Source: Chara braunii (Eukaryota > Streptophyta > Charophyceae > Charales > Characeae). From it: 34,202 nt of DNA. This document shows, piece by piece, positions 1 to 9,390 of this stretch. Below the pieces are notes generated by a model. The model had not been told where the DNA came from, searched no databases, and worked only from the letters and a program-made list of their open reading frames with translations. The position numbers and the translations under genes are program-made. The stretch is taken from NCBI GenBank assembly GCA_003427395.1, contig BFEA01000003.1, positions 4,483,122 to 4,517,323 on the forward strand, read 5' to 3'. The first letter of the stretch is position 1, and each line of letters opens with the position of its first letter.

Positions 1-1471
1 CTAATATCTGTCTACACATTCTCCACCGCCCACTTCATAGACATTCAGACTTTCTTGCAATTGCCCTTCAGCTTGATGCTGATCTTCCTTGCCTAAAGGC
101 AGGGGATNGTAATTATACNAGGGAAGGGGGGNTTACAATTGCAATCCTANAAGTAGNAATGAGGGACCATCAACTTNAACTGTGCAATGCTCAGACAGAT
201 GAGTGGTTTCACCATCCTTCCCACATCTCNTGTACACGGACCTGGCCATCACATGGCCATTGTACATGTCTCTGACAACTGTGAGTTGTGGGACAACGGC
301 AGCATGGTGCATGCCATGACTGATGTTGCTGATTTCTTACATAACGATGCTGTTTCCCTGCCACACCAACCTGTCTGCACACTCTTTTATGCCGAAGATC
401 ATTCCTCTGCCCCCTTGCTGCCAGTGGACAACATATCAACACTCAGCAACCTTCTCCTTTGCACAACTACAAACACTGTCACACAGGGCTGCAACTGTCA
501 TTGTCTCGGTCACGATCACTCAATGACATAGTTTCTGCATGCATGTGGAGAGGGTTGTCCCTCCTTTGCTGACTGCAGGCACCTCCATCTCAGGACACTA
601 TATGTCCAATTCTCGGCCAGGGCGTTATACTGAATGCATGGTCTTCTGTGGTGCCTGTTCATCCTTCATATTGGCCTGATATTAACATGCCATTTGTAGG
701 AAGTGTTTGGTGAGCATGCGCAGTGCCAGCCGTTGTGGCATTGTTGTATTGGGAATGATCAACTAGCTTTTCCACGTTCTCATCCATCTCATCCTTACTG
801 TATGTCCTCTCCAGAAAAGATCGGAGCCAACCAAAGGCGGACTGTCCATCAGGCACGGGCTCTTATCCATGTCGGTCGGCCAGACGCACCCCGTGAATCC
901 GTGATGTATCAAACAAAAAAAGTATGTCCTCTCTATCGCTAAGGACAGACTGATTCTTGAGCCTTCTCTTATGCTTTCCTATGCTTTCATCTTCATTACA
1001 CAATCCTCACTTTCCCTTAACACCTCCTTGCGTTCCTTGCTGTCTTCTCTCCATCGTTTCTCTCTGTTTATCCCCTCTCCCTTTACTCTGGCTCTTTTTC
1101 ACAACGTACAAGAAGGTTGGGATATGGGCAATTTGTGCTCAACTTCATTAACATGGTGAGCCTTGTACGTGAGAGGCACAGTAAAGGGGGAGCTTGAAGA
1201 AGAAATGATCAAAAGAACAGTTTCAGTGTGCTCTTCATGTTTGACAACCCTCCAATCTTCGACCTCTTCCTCAAATTATTTTTTCCCTCAAGCTTCGCAG
1301 CCAAGAACGACTCAGTTATCTCGGATGGCAGACTGATAACGGAGTTCACTCAACTAATCACCCCGCTAGTCAACCATAACCCCCTCCCGCATCTTCGTCC
1401 TATATCCTCCTGCTGCTTCCCTCCTCCCTCTCCATCTCTTTGCTCTTCCCCTCCTCTTACCAAGATCATTC
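1..1471. other. unassigned sequence with ambiguous bases
   Basis: No gene is recognised. Single N bases stand at 108, 119, 132, 150, 157, 177 and 230, so the first 230 bases are low-quality assembly and any frame there is unreliable. An open frame at 187-531 (114 codons) has no recognisable motif and one unknown residue. From about 960 the plus strand becomes pyrimidine-rich (many CTC and TTC runs), which opens spurious frames rich in Ser, Leu, Pro and Phe. Confidence 0.6.
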
Positions 1472-2170
1472 GTGCAATTACAAGATAGACTCGTTGAGGA
1501 GAGGTTCGGCTCATCTCTAGAAGTCAATGATTTACTCGAGTTCGCTCAGAACACCGCCTTTATCTCCTTCCACAACAGCGAGCAATCATTCTTCTTTCTC
1601 AAAAGAAAGAAATCAATCGAACTATTATCTCACTCCTTTTTCCCCAATCTGATTACCTCACTAATCTTCGTTGGCTCAAGACACCTTCCTTTTCTGACGG
1701 CTGAGGAGCATGGTCGTGCCAAGTTGGATCTCGTCGTCTTCAAGGAAGAACGCGCGCACAACCTTCGAGTTCCTTTTTACTGTTTTGTCCTCTGTCAGGC
1801 TTCCTCAAGAAGATCGTCCTTTCGATTTTGGGTTACCTCGGGTCTGTGGAGCCTCACCGAGCACCTCTTCTCCCTTGCGCTCTCCCCAGGCTTCATCACG
1901 CCTCTCACCTGCTTCTTCAAAGGTTTCCTCGCAGAGTTGGTCAAGTCAAACTTCAGCCACCTTTTCTTGCATGCGCTCATCTCCACAGGACCAGGGACCT
2001 GGTTCAGATTGATCAAGGGCGCTATTTGCGATACCCTCGGGGATTTCTACCCTATTCCCCAGTCCCCTAGAGAGCCTTCTTACCCGCTCTCACAACCTCC
2101 TCCGCAACTCCTTCTCAGAACCACTGAGGGAACCTTCTCTTTTCCCCTTCTCGAGGAATCTCTGGACTAA
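1472..2170 (+). CDS. unrecognised open frame, 232 codons
   Basis: This is an open frame without a recognised domain. It begins at a GTG, not an ATG, which is a weak start for a nuclear gene. The translation is rich in Ser, Leu and Phe, as expected from the pyrimidine-biased plus strand, and the two other plus frames are also open for 80-100 codons over 1710-2070. It ends six bases before a short basic ORF that starts in a good context (CAGCATGG at 2176). It could be a chance frame, or the degraded end of an unidentified retroelement ORF. I cannot choose between these and assign no function. Confidence 0.15.
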   Translation: MQLQDRLVEERFGSSLEVNDLLEFAQNTAFISFHNSEQSFFFLKRKKSIELLSHSFFPNLITSLIFVGSRHLPFLTAEEHGRAKLDLVVFKEERAHNLRVPFYCFVLCQASSRRSSFRFWVTSGLWSLTEHLFSLALSPGFITPLTCFFKGFLAELVKSNFSHLFLHALISTGPGTWFRLIKGAICDTLGDFYPIPQSPREPSYPLSQPPPQLLLRTTEGTFSFPLLEESLD

Positions 2171-2175
2171 CCAGC

Positions 2176-2349
2176 ATGGCACCGAAGAGATCTTCCAATA
2201 CTTCCTCCTCCAGAAGAAGAAGATCAACTCGGGCCTCCGCTATTAGCCGAACGCCCGAACGTATAAGACCTCTTGGGAATGCGTTCGGTCGTTCGGGCCG
2301 AATGCGGATCCAAAAAAAAAAAAAAAAAAAAGTCATCAACAAAATCTGA
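2176..2349 (+). CDS. short basic ORF running into poly(A)
   Basis: An ATG at 2176 in the context CAGCATGG opens a 57-codon frame starting MAPKRSSNTSSSRRRRSTR. The N-terminus is strongly basic and Ser/Arg-rich, like the start of a nucleic-acid-binding gag-like or ORF1 protein. The frame runs into a 20-base A tract (2312-2331, read as Lys codons) and stops at 2347-2349. I infer that an ORF was cut by a poly(A)-bearing insertion or a retroposition end. No domain can be named, and the frame may be too short to be real. Confidence 0.2.
   Translation: MAPKRSSNTSSSRRRRSTRASAISRTPERIRPLGNAFGRSGRMRIQKKKKKKVINKI
2247..2296. repeat. 15-bp inverted repeat ahead of poly(A)
   Basis: CCGAACGCCCGAACG (2247-2261) pairs with CGTTCGGTCGTTCGG (2282-2296) with one mismatch, around a 20-base loop. 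Each arm itself repeats the word CCGAACG. A 20-base A run follows 15 bases later. The arrangement of stem-loop then poly(A) may be the 3' end of a retroposed transcript, but nothing proves this. Confidence 0.6.
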
Positions 2350-3025
2350 AAAAAATATATGTTATGGAGAAAAATAAATTAAACAAGATTTGCCCAAGCT
2401 TTACATCCGAATTCCTTACCAAATTTGAAATAAAAATAGAATACGGAAAACCAATACTAAAAATAAAAATAAATAAAAATGAAAAGAGAATTAAATTTAG
2501 TGAGTGGGCGAGCATGTTTTCGACACCGTCATCTTTGGCGATTTTTTTTTTTTTTTTTTGGCATAGCTAAATACCCTGAAAATTTACAGATGTGTACTTC
2601 ACATAATACAAAACCCACTAAAAAAGTTTCAAAAAATAATAAATTTNTTTAGACCCCGAAATAAAGTGAAACCAAAACTAATTGTCGGACCAATTCGATC
2701 ATTAAAAATCAATCAACATCAACCTTACACTACCCTACTACCAAAAAAGGGGGCGCAACATGCAGCAACAAGGTAAGGTTTCAGAAGGAAATTTACAGCC
2801 TTCCTCAAACCAAGACAAAACACAATTCGTCAATGATCTTCAAAGAAAAAGAAAAAAAAGAAAAAAAAAAAGGAAGAGGAATAATTATTAAAAGGGGAAG
2901 GAAGAAAGATGTAAAAAAAAACAAAAAGGGGGAGTGCAAAGAAAATGAAAAAGAACAAGGGGGGACAAGATTCTACGCTGAGCAATACGTGGATTGCTCA
3001 AACCCTCTATGCAGCGTCAGGAAGT
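2350..3025. other. AT-rich spacer with poly(T) and purine-rich tracts
   Basis: No gene seen. The stretch holds an 18-base T run (2542-2559), an N at 2647 and a purine-rich block at about 2833-2960 made of A and G runs. This block resembles the much longer purine-rich DNA at 9391-12060 on the other side of the PLE. The PLE may therefore have inserted into, or next to, such DNA. Confidence 0.5.
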
Positions 3026-3055
3026 AATACACAGGAATACACAGGAATACACAGA
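3026..3055 (-). repeat. 3'-terminal decamer repeat of the PLE
   Basis: AATACACAGG occurs as three head-to-tail units (3026-3035, 3036-3045, 3046-3055, the last ending in A). On the element strand this is a short CCTGTGTATT repeat at the 3' end. The upstream copy has only one such unit, at 8039-8048, where it abuts the 5' end of the main copy. Variable short 3' repeats may reflect the template or target used in priming; that part is inference. Confidence 0.65.
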
Positions 3056-4396
3056 CTGCACGATGAACACGCAGTACAACACACTGTCAAAATGCCAAAG
3101 ACGTTGTGTCATCAAAACCATCTTTAATTATTAAAACAACTCACGTTAACACGTGGTTGTTAACAGTGGTCACATGAAGCACAAGAAGATGAGTGATGAT
3201 ATGATGCAAAACCCCCGTTGTTAAAATGACAACCGCACCGCTCACTCATCCCTTCGGTTCACCAACCAAGTCCCATCACCGCCACTCGGCGAAAGAGGAA
3301 ATAGCTCATCAACAATAGTCAATTTATCTTCGACTCGTTCGCCCCCTGTCTTGAAGTCATCCCATCGGTATCACACCAATCCAAAGACACATTAGTAGGC
3401 CCCTCGACGTTTCCGGAGCCCACAACAAAACAGTCGACTATCAAAACACCAGTTTGAAACTCAAAGAAAACAAGTCAAATTTGAATGTTACTACTCCGAT
3501 CTCGCCCATTTGGTTATCGGTTCGAGACTCAAAGGAAAAAAGGGCAAATCAAGACAAAAAGTGTTGATGTGTCAGTCCCATCCGTAGGTTACCGGTTCGC
3601 AACCCTGCAAGTGTTGGTTCAAAGGGTACACCCTGGTCCCAATAAACTAGCACTACTCACAATCCTACAATGCTACAATTAAGTTCAACTGCTCCCTACC
3701 CCGCAACCGCATTACGAATCTAACCTAAAGCACAACCAGAGCTAACCTACCTACTCGTTCAAGGCAATCTCAATCAATTACAATCCCAATCTTGACCAAG
3801 AAGAAGAACATCGGTCAGTCAACAACATACAGAGCAATTTCCAAATCGATTTCCTTCCCTTGCTGAAGCTTCAAAGTGTCGCTCTGAACCATTGTCTGGG
3901 ATCGTTACATCTGCTGAGCTCATTCCTCAGCAGAATCAGAGTGTCCAGTATCTCCATTCTCATATCCGAGTTTTGTTCAATCTGGTGCAATGCGCTAAAT
4001 ATGACCGTCATTTTTGCTTGCTTACCAGTCCACGACTCAAAGTCTTGGAAGGTACGGAACAGTAAAACATCTCCACTTCGTAATTGCTTTTCGTTTTTAA
4101 ATGTCTGCACAGTGCCAAGCAACGGGAAATTTTGGTTAATCGAAAGTTTACACCCCAAAAAATTTCATTCATCATCGCCCTCGTCTGTCCGTTTCAACGT
4201 AAGTACCTTATCATAACACTTCTCAAATCGCTTCAACAACTCAATTGCTTTCTTCTTGTCGCCTACCTTCCTTCGGTTAAAGGCCGCAAAAACAAACGCA
4301 TTGTCGACAAAACGCAACCCTGCAAAAACTCTCTTCTGATTTTCCAAGGTAATGATGAAGTCTCATTCATGCTTCACGCACATAAGGCATGCCAAT
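3045..4396 (-). repeat. PLE 3' pseudo-LTR (3' part of main copy)
   Basis: This segment is repeated in direct orientation at 8037-9390, with scattered substitutions and small indels. On the element strand it begins just after RT motif B, contains motif C and the RT C-terminus, and continues through about 730 bases of 3' noncoding sequence. Well-conserved stretches include GGCGAAAGAGGAAAT at about 3288 and the CCGGAAACGTCGAGG region at about 3400. A complete hammerhead ribozyme, common in PLE pseudo-LTRs, could not be assembled from the conserved boxes. Confidence 0.85.
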
Positions 4397-6063
4397 GGGG
4401 GGCTCAAACTCTTCCCCTTTGGTATGCCAATTACCTGTTGGATTATAATTCCACATGCTCTGGTAAAGCAAAAGTCAAGTTCGAAAGCAACGAACTGCAG
4501 CAACAAGTTGAACGGAACAAAGGTGAAGCCATCCAATCGGCTACTTTTACTCAAACAAGCAAGTTTTCCTCTTCTCTGCACAAACACTCCTTCGTAACCT
4601 CTATTAGAGAACCACCAAATCACCCATTCAATCACAGACATGATCGCCGCATGAGGAAGGCGGCTGAACATGTTTTTGATGTTGAAGAAGGCGCCCACGA
4701 TACCTGTGCTCTGCCTACTCCTACCCAAACGATTGTTGATCGCACTTAGTTTAGCTTTCATCGACGATACCGATCTCAAATTCAGGTGGCCAGACTCAGG
4801 TAAAGAAAACAACATACAGTTGACTCCTTTCACCACCAGCTTACATGCTCTAACCGATGGTTCGTTGAAAGTGGGGCTGATCAACCGACACTTCCATGTA
4901 TCTTTATGCTTAGGCATTACGTAGGCGTTTCCATACTTTCCTTTTGAATTCCACTTACCAAGAGACGAAAACCCGTAGGAAACGAAATTAGACTTAGCTC
5001 GTTCTACTACCTCATGTTCCCTCTCAGCACAAACTCGATAACCATTGCTGGTCAGGAAAGTCACTTCCATACAAGTATCATACAAACGAGGACACATTAC
5101 CAATGTATCCCCGAGGTTCCTGTCCAGTGGGGTCACCACGAGCCCATTCAGTTTCTCCTGCAATGCCAAGACTTCACTCAACTGATTATCAGGTGACTGT
5201 TCATTACTGTTGATAAAGCAGCCCGTAACCTCTGATGTGGATAGAGAACAGTCCTCCATTGTCACTCTCGAGGTGTCTCTCCAAATTTCAAAAGCCAAAG
5301 TCAATTCTCTACCCAACAGTTGGTATCTATGTTCTTGATCACCACGTGGTACATTCTTTGCATTGCAGACAATCCGTGGTACGTCAATCAAATCATTGAT
5401 CCGGAGATGAACGTGCCCATCCCGTTTGGGAGGGGTCAGCCCAGCACAAGGACAGTTGGACGCACGCACTGAAGCAAACTGTCGGTGGTTGTGGAGAATC
5501 TCGCCCACATTCGGGCATCTCTTCCAAACAACACGTGCACGCCGTTTTACCATCTCCTTAATTGGTGCCTCTATCTGCATATTACCCACCTTCCTCCTTA
5601 CAACTCTCATAACCTCACTCTTCCTTATCCTATCATCAAATTGTACCTTTGCTATGATCCTAGTTCGGATATTCACGTTAAAATTATCCCGTACCACTCT
5701 GGAAATCATCGACCTCGCCTTCGGCTTACTCTTCTTCGTTGTGAAATCCTTCATTGCACAGTAGTACCTAGCTAACTCAACCAGATTCTTCTCCTTCAGG
5801 TTCATCTGCTTTCTTGGATTCTTGAACATCCCAACCATCTTGTCTCGTAAAGCCAAGACCATCGGTGACGCCACCGTAACTTTACATAGCATAACTTCCC
5901 TCTCAATTTCAAAACTCTTCTTACACTTCCGCAATGCACGTGTTCTATTTTCACACTTCACTCGGCTTTCGCCGAAAATTCGCCGCACTACCCGCCAACC
6001 ATTTGCCCACGTGTTGCCCCTGTTGCAGAAGAGAACAATTTTTCCCTTTCTCTTAGTCAGTGC
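3778..6063 (-). pseudogene. PLE reverse transcriptase domain (broken)
   Basis: The frame is open for 541 codons (5988-4363) and continues in the same frame to a TAA at 3778-3780. RT landmarks in order are: a Cys/His-containing block CPNVGEILHNH at about 5500, the finger motif VTPLDRNLGDTLVMC at about 5130, YVMPKHKDTWKCRLISP at about 4900, motif A FNIKNMFSRLPH at about 4680, motif B GIPKGKSLSPPLACLM (4381-4428) and motif C FVDN at about 4305. The enzyme would copy element RNA at a nicked target. In-frame stops are TGA at 4363, 4165 and 3871. The second copy has TGG and CGA at the last two positions, so these are late transitions. The usual Asp of motif A is Asn (4681-4683), and the second Asp of motif C is Asn (4300-4302). 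The protein cannot be active as written. Confidence 0.9.
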
Positions 6064-6807
6064 TCATAGTGCCTCCACAACCTTCACCGTACCAACACCC
6101 TTTCCCTCCTGCCGTTTCTCCACGATCTTCGTGCTATGCTTCTGGTAATCGCCTATACTTCTACGCTCATTATTTCGCTATTTCTTCCTTTCTTTCCTCC
6201 CTGGTCTACGCTTACTTTTCTTCGGCACCTTTCTCACCTTGAGTGCTCTGACATTAAGAGAAGGTGACCGGTGCCTAATCAAGGTACTTTCCACAACCCC
6301 CGGTTTCGAATGTTCTTCAATTGTAAACAAAGGTAGAGCGACATATCGGTGAGCACCTACCTTCCCAAACCGATTATACAACTTCCTCCTCCTTCTGCAA
6401 TTCTTGCGACCCAAACAAAAGTGTTTCTGCCACCTCGCCCATAGTCCCCTCTGTGTAAGACCAATGTAGTTTTTGTTATATCAGGAGGATATCAACAAAT
6501 ATACACAACTACGAGGTTCGGACAATTCAAATCTTCCTTTCTCTACTTCATCATGCCAACAATCAACAAATTTCTCACCCCACTTTAGACGCCCTTCAAG
6601 AATCAATATGATAGTGGTTACTCGAAGGATTCCTTCGTCCTCTTTACATCTTCCATTCTTCCTTAGCCTTCTTTCTCACACTCGTTCAACTACACCCAGG
6701 TAGTCGTCGTGAGGACAAACACCTCAGTTAGATTCCTCGTTGGAGTATGACACGTATGAGTCAGAGAAGTTCGTACTAGCACTCTCTTTGACTTCTTTAA
6801 TCACCAC
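6064..6807 (-). pseudogene. GIY-YIG endonuclease domain N-terminal to the RT
   Basis: In the same frame as the RT, residues SCVYLLISS (6510-6484) match the GIY strand. After a TGA (6481-6483) comes YNKNYIGLTQRGLWARWQKH, with YIG at 6460-6468, the catalytic-type Arg and a His. The segment GVVESTLIRHRSPSLNVR carries the metal-binding Glu (6289-6291) and the conserved Asn (6253-6255). All key family positions are thus visible. In PLEs this nuclease nicks target DNA to prime reverse transcription. The linker upstream (6541-6807) is in frame and acidic near its start. Further stops are TGA at 6724, 6676 and 6064 and TAG at 6178. The position before the RT is what distinguishes the permuted Chlamys-type from canonical Penelope elements. 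The RRRRK-rich stretch after the Arg and the KKSKRRPGRKERKK tail are strongly basic. Confidence 0.85.
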
Positions 6808-7925
6808 TCATGTGGTACTTCGGGCTCTTGTGCGTGGAGTCGACAATAGTGGAATATTAGCCGAATCATAGGCCGCGACCGATCTGCAAATAACCAGCCT
6901 CTTAATGACCAAATCTCTCTTGCCATAGGCCACCTTCTCCCGTCGGCAAGCTTCCTTAAGCTCGTTGATGGTCAAAGAATCATAAAAGTCGTGACAGTCT
7001 TGTTCGAATCTCTCTTTCCCTCCACCGCCGCAGGATGCCGTAATATGCTTGAGTGATAAATCAATCTTCGATGGCATGTTGGTCGTCCCCGGATCAGTAG
7101 TACCAAGCTCACTCTTCAGTATCTCAATGTGTGCCTTGGATTCGTTCGTCAACTTAGTGTTCGACTTCCTTTTAGGGGTTACCATTGGCGAACTATTTCC
7201 AGCTGGTACGTCTGGACCCCGTTTCCACTTTTCGATTAGATTCATTTTTGCCGCCATCTTCCTCAGGGTCCGGAGTTCCTCGTCCTCCGCTTCTTCAGCA
7301 GACTCGAGGATCTTTGGAGCAATCAGACGCCGTAACCTCTCTTTTTCGGCCTCGATCGCGTCGTTACGCCCACTTGTTCTGGTTGTTCCCTTCTCTTTTC
7401 TCTCGTACCTTTCTCTTTCCTCCTCCCTATCCTTTCGCATCTCATTTCGTATGATTCACAGTAAACGAGTATCGCGTTCCTCCTCTAGCCTAAGTCGTTC
7501 TTTTTGTCCTAACAATCTCCGATTCTCCTTCACCCGTTTTTTTTCTTCTTCTTTGCACATCTTCGCCTCTTCTGTTTCCCGTTCGACGTGAAGTCTCCGT
7601 TCTTCAACCATCTATAAAAAATACTCTCGCATCAGTGAGTTCGTGTCGTCTCCCATGTCTCCACTCCCACTCCCACACTCGGTCGATCGACTTCTTCGAG
7701 GCATAGTATTCGTGCTCGGCACCACCGCTCTCCCCGTACGTGCCTGAACATTCGTCTGTACTAAAGGTACAAACGTACGTCTGAGTGTCTTTGCCTGCCA
7801 ATATTCCGCGCAATCCTGAATGAAATGACCGCCTTCCCACACTTGTAACATCTTCGATTATCGGGAGGTAATCCACCGCTCCCTCCTCCCTCCATACTCT
7901 CCTTGGATTCCGAACTTGCACTCAT
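6808..7925 (-). pseudogene. PLE N-terminal module: CCHC knuckle, charged coil, SAP-like motif
   Basis: An ATG at 7923-7925 opens MSASSESKESMEGG, followed by CYKCGK and then, one base out of frame, GGHFIQDC (7850-7810). Together they form a C-x2-C-x4-H-x4-C zinc knuckle split by a 1-base deletion near 7830. Downstream the frame is the same as the RT frame: a TAG at 7612-7614, then a Glu/Arg/Lys-rich coil (7611 to about 7260) with a TGA at 7456, then LTINELKEACRREKVAYGKR (about 6975-6916), which resembles a SAP DNA-binding motif. It ends at a TGA (6808). I infer a nucleic-acid-binding ORF1-like part that binds element RNA and chromatin. Because the frame agrees with GIY-YIG/RT across the stops, the ancestor probably made one polyprotein. 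The SAP call is by pattern only. Confidence 0.7.
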
Positions 7926-8036
7926 CTGAAACTCCTAATGCCGAATTCCTCACCAAGAAACAACTTCACTGGTTCAACTTGCAAGCCGCCACCTCCGCTA
8001 GGTATGATTTCCTAGATGGTTACGACCCTGAATGAT
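7926..8036 (-). other. 5' untranslated junction of the PLE main copy
   Basis: These 111 bases lie between the ATG of the main copy and the 3' end of the upstream truncated copy at 8037. In PLEs the upstream pseudo-LTR supplies the promoter for the next copy. No TATA element is obvious in this short leader. Confidence 0.5.
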
Positions 8037-9390
8037 AGGAATACACAGACTGCATGATGAGCATGCAGTACAACACACTGCCAAAAGGCCAAAGACGTTG
8101 TGTCATCAAAACCATCTTTAATTCTTAAAACAGACTCACGTTAACACGTGGCTGTTAACAGTGGTCACATGAAGCACAAGAAGATGAGTGATGATATGAT
8201 GTGAAACCCCCGTCGTCAAAATGACAACCGCACCGCTCACTCAGCCCTTCGGTCCACCAACCAAGTCGCATCACCGCCATTCAGCGAAAGAGGAAATAAC
8301 TCATCAACAATAGTCAATATATCTTTGACTCGTTCGCCCCCTGTCTTGATGTCATCTCGTCAGTATCACACCAATCCACATACACACTAGGCCCCCCGAC
8401 GTTTCCGGAGCCCACAACAAAACAGTCGACTATCAAAACACTAGTTCGAAACTCAAAGAAAACAAGTCAAAATTTGAATGCTACTACTTTGATCTCGCCC
8501 GTATGGTTATCGGTTCGAGACTCAAAGGAAAACGGGGCAAATCAAGACAGAAAGTGTTGTTGTGTCGGTCTCATCCGTAGGTTACCGGTTCGCAACCCTG
8601 CAAGTGCTGGTTCATAGGGTACACCCTGGTCCCAATAAACTAACACTACGCATAATCCTTCAATGCTACGATCAGGTTTAACTGCTCCCTACCCCACAAC
8701 CGCATTACGAATCTAACCTAAAGCACAACCTGCACTCACCTACCTACTCGTTCAAGGCAATCTCAATCAATTACAAATCCCAATATTGACCAAGAAGAAG
8801 AACATCGGTCAGTCAACAACATAGAGAGCAATTTCCAAATCGATTTCCTTCCCTTGCTGAAGCTTCGAAGTGTCGTTCCCAACCATTGTTTGGGATAGTT
8901 ACATCTACTGAGCTCAGTCCTCAACAGAATCAGAGTGTCCAATATCTCCATTCCCATATGCGAGTTCTGTTCAATCCGGTGCAATGCGCTAAATATGACC
9001 GCCATTTTTGTTTGCTTACCAGTCCATGACTCAAAGTCTTGGAAGGTACGGAACGGTAAAAACTCTCCACTTCGTAAGTGTTTTTCGTTTTTAAACGTCT
9101 GCACAGTGTCAAGAAATGAGAAATTCTGTCTTATCGAAAGTTTACACCCCAAAAAATTCCATTCATCCTCGCCCTCGTCTGTCTGTTTCAATGCAAGTGT
9201 CTTATCATAGCACTTCTCAAATCGCTTCAACAACTTTATTGCCTTCTCCTTGTCGCCTACCTTTCTTCGGTTAAATGTTGCAAGAACATACACATCGTCG
9301 ACAAAACGCAACCCAGCGAAAGCTCTTTTTTGACTTCCCAAAGTAATGATGAAGTCTCATTCATGCTTCACGCACATAAGGCATGCCAAT
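8037..9390 (-). repeat. PLE 5' pseudo-LTR (5'-truncated upstream copy)
   Basis: This is the direct repeat of 3045-4396. The match begins at GGAATACACAGACTGC and ends at GCATGCCAAT (9381-9390), after which the sequence leaves the element: ACAACGTCAACGG, then a run of 28 A. The breakpoint falls inside RT motif B, as expected of a 5'-truncated reverse-transcribed copy. Order and orientation relative to the main copy are head to tail. Confidence 0.85.
8763..9386 (-). pseudogene. RT C-terminal fragment in the truncated PLE copy
   Basis: The fragment runs from the end of motif B to the RT C-terminus. A TGA at 9357-9359 follows CVKHE, exactly as in the main copy at 4363. After it, 193 codons are open (9341-8763) and include the intact catalytic motif C FVDD, where the main copy reads FVDN. 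This copy keeps Trp (TGG) and Arg (CGA) where the main copy has TGA, so it is the better guide to the ancestral sequence. It lacks everything N-terminal and cannot act alone. Confidence 0.85.

Larger units (their letters stand above)
3026..9390 (-). mobile_element. Penelope-like element (GIY-YIG N-terminal, Chlamys-type) in tandem arrangement
   Basis: The unit is read on the minus strand. A 5'-truncated copy (9390 to 8037) is followed directly by a longer copy (8036 to 3026). The truncated copy matches the last roughly 1.35 kb of the longer one, so the element is bracketed by two direct repeats, the pseudo-LTR layout known for Penelope-like elements. The coding frame carries, in order, a CCHC knuckle, a charged coil, a SAP-like motif, GIY-YIG nuclease and RT. 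In canonical endonuclease-bearing Penelope elements the GIY-YIG lies after the RT; here it lies before, as in the Chlamys clade known from green algae and protists. Eleven in-frame stops and one frameshift make it a fossil. No clear target duplication was found. Confidence 0.85.

Noticed and set aside
3000-3030. Target duplication of the PLE
   Set aside because: CGTCAGGAA near the 3' end and CGTCAACGGAA at the other border look alike, but the match is too short and imperfect.
3380-3430. Hammerhead ribozyme in the PLE pseudo-LTR
   Set aside because: On the minus strand GGAAACGTC resembles the GAAA and GUC parts of a hammerhead core, and both copies keep it. But no CUGANGA box is found at a suitable distance upstream, so I do not annotate a ribozyme.
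6060-7591. Plus-strand frames opposite the PLE ORF
   Set aside because: Ser/Arg/Phe-rich shadows of the minus-strand coding sequence; the minus frame carries all recognised motifs.
3871-7614. UGA reassigned to Trp in the PLE
   Set aside because: One TGA corresponds to Arg (CGA) and another to Trp (TGG) in the second copy. TAG stops and catalytic Asp losses also occur. Decay explains all of these.
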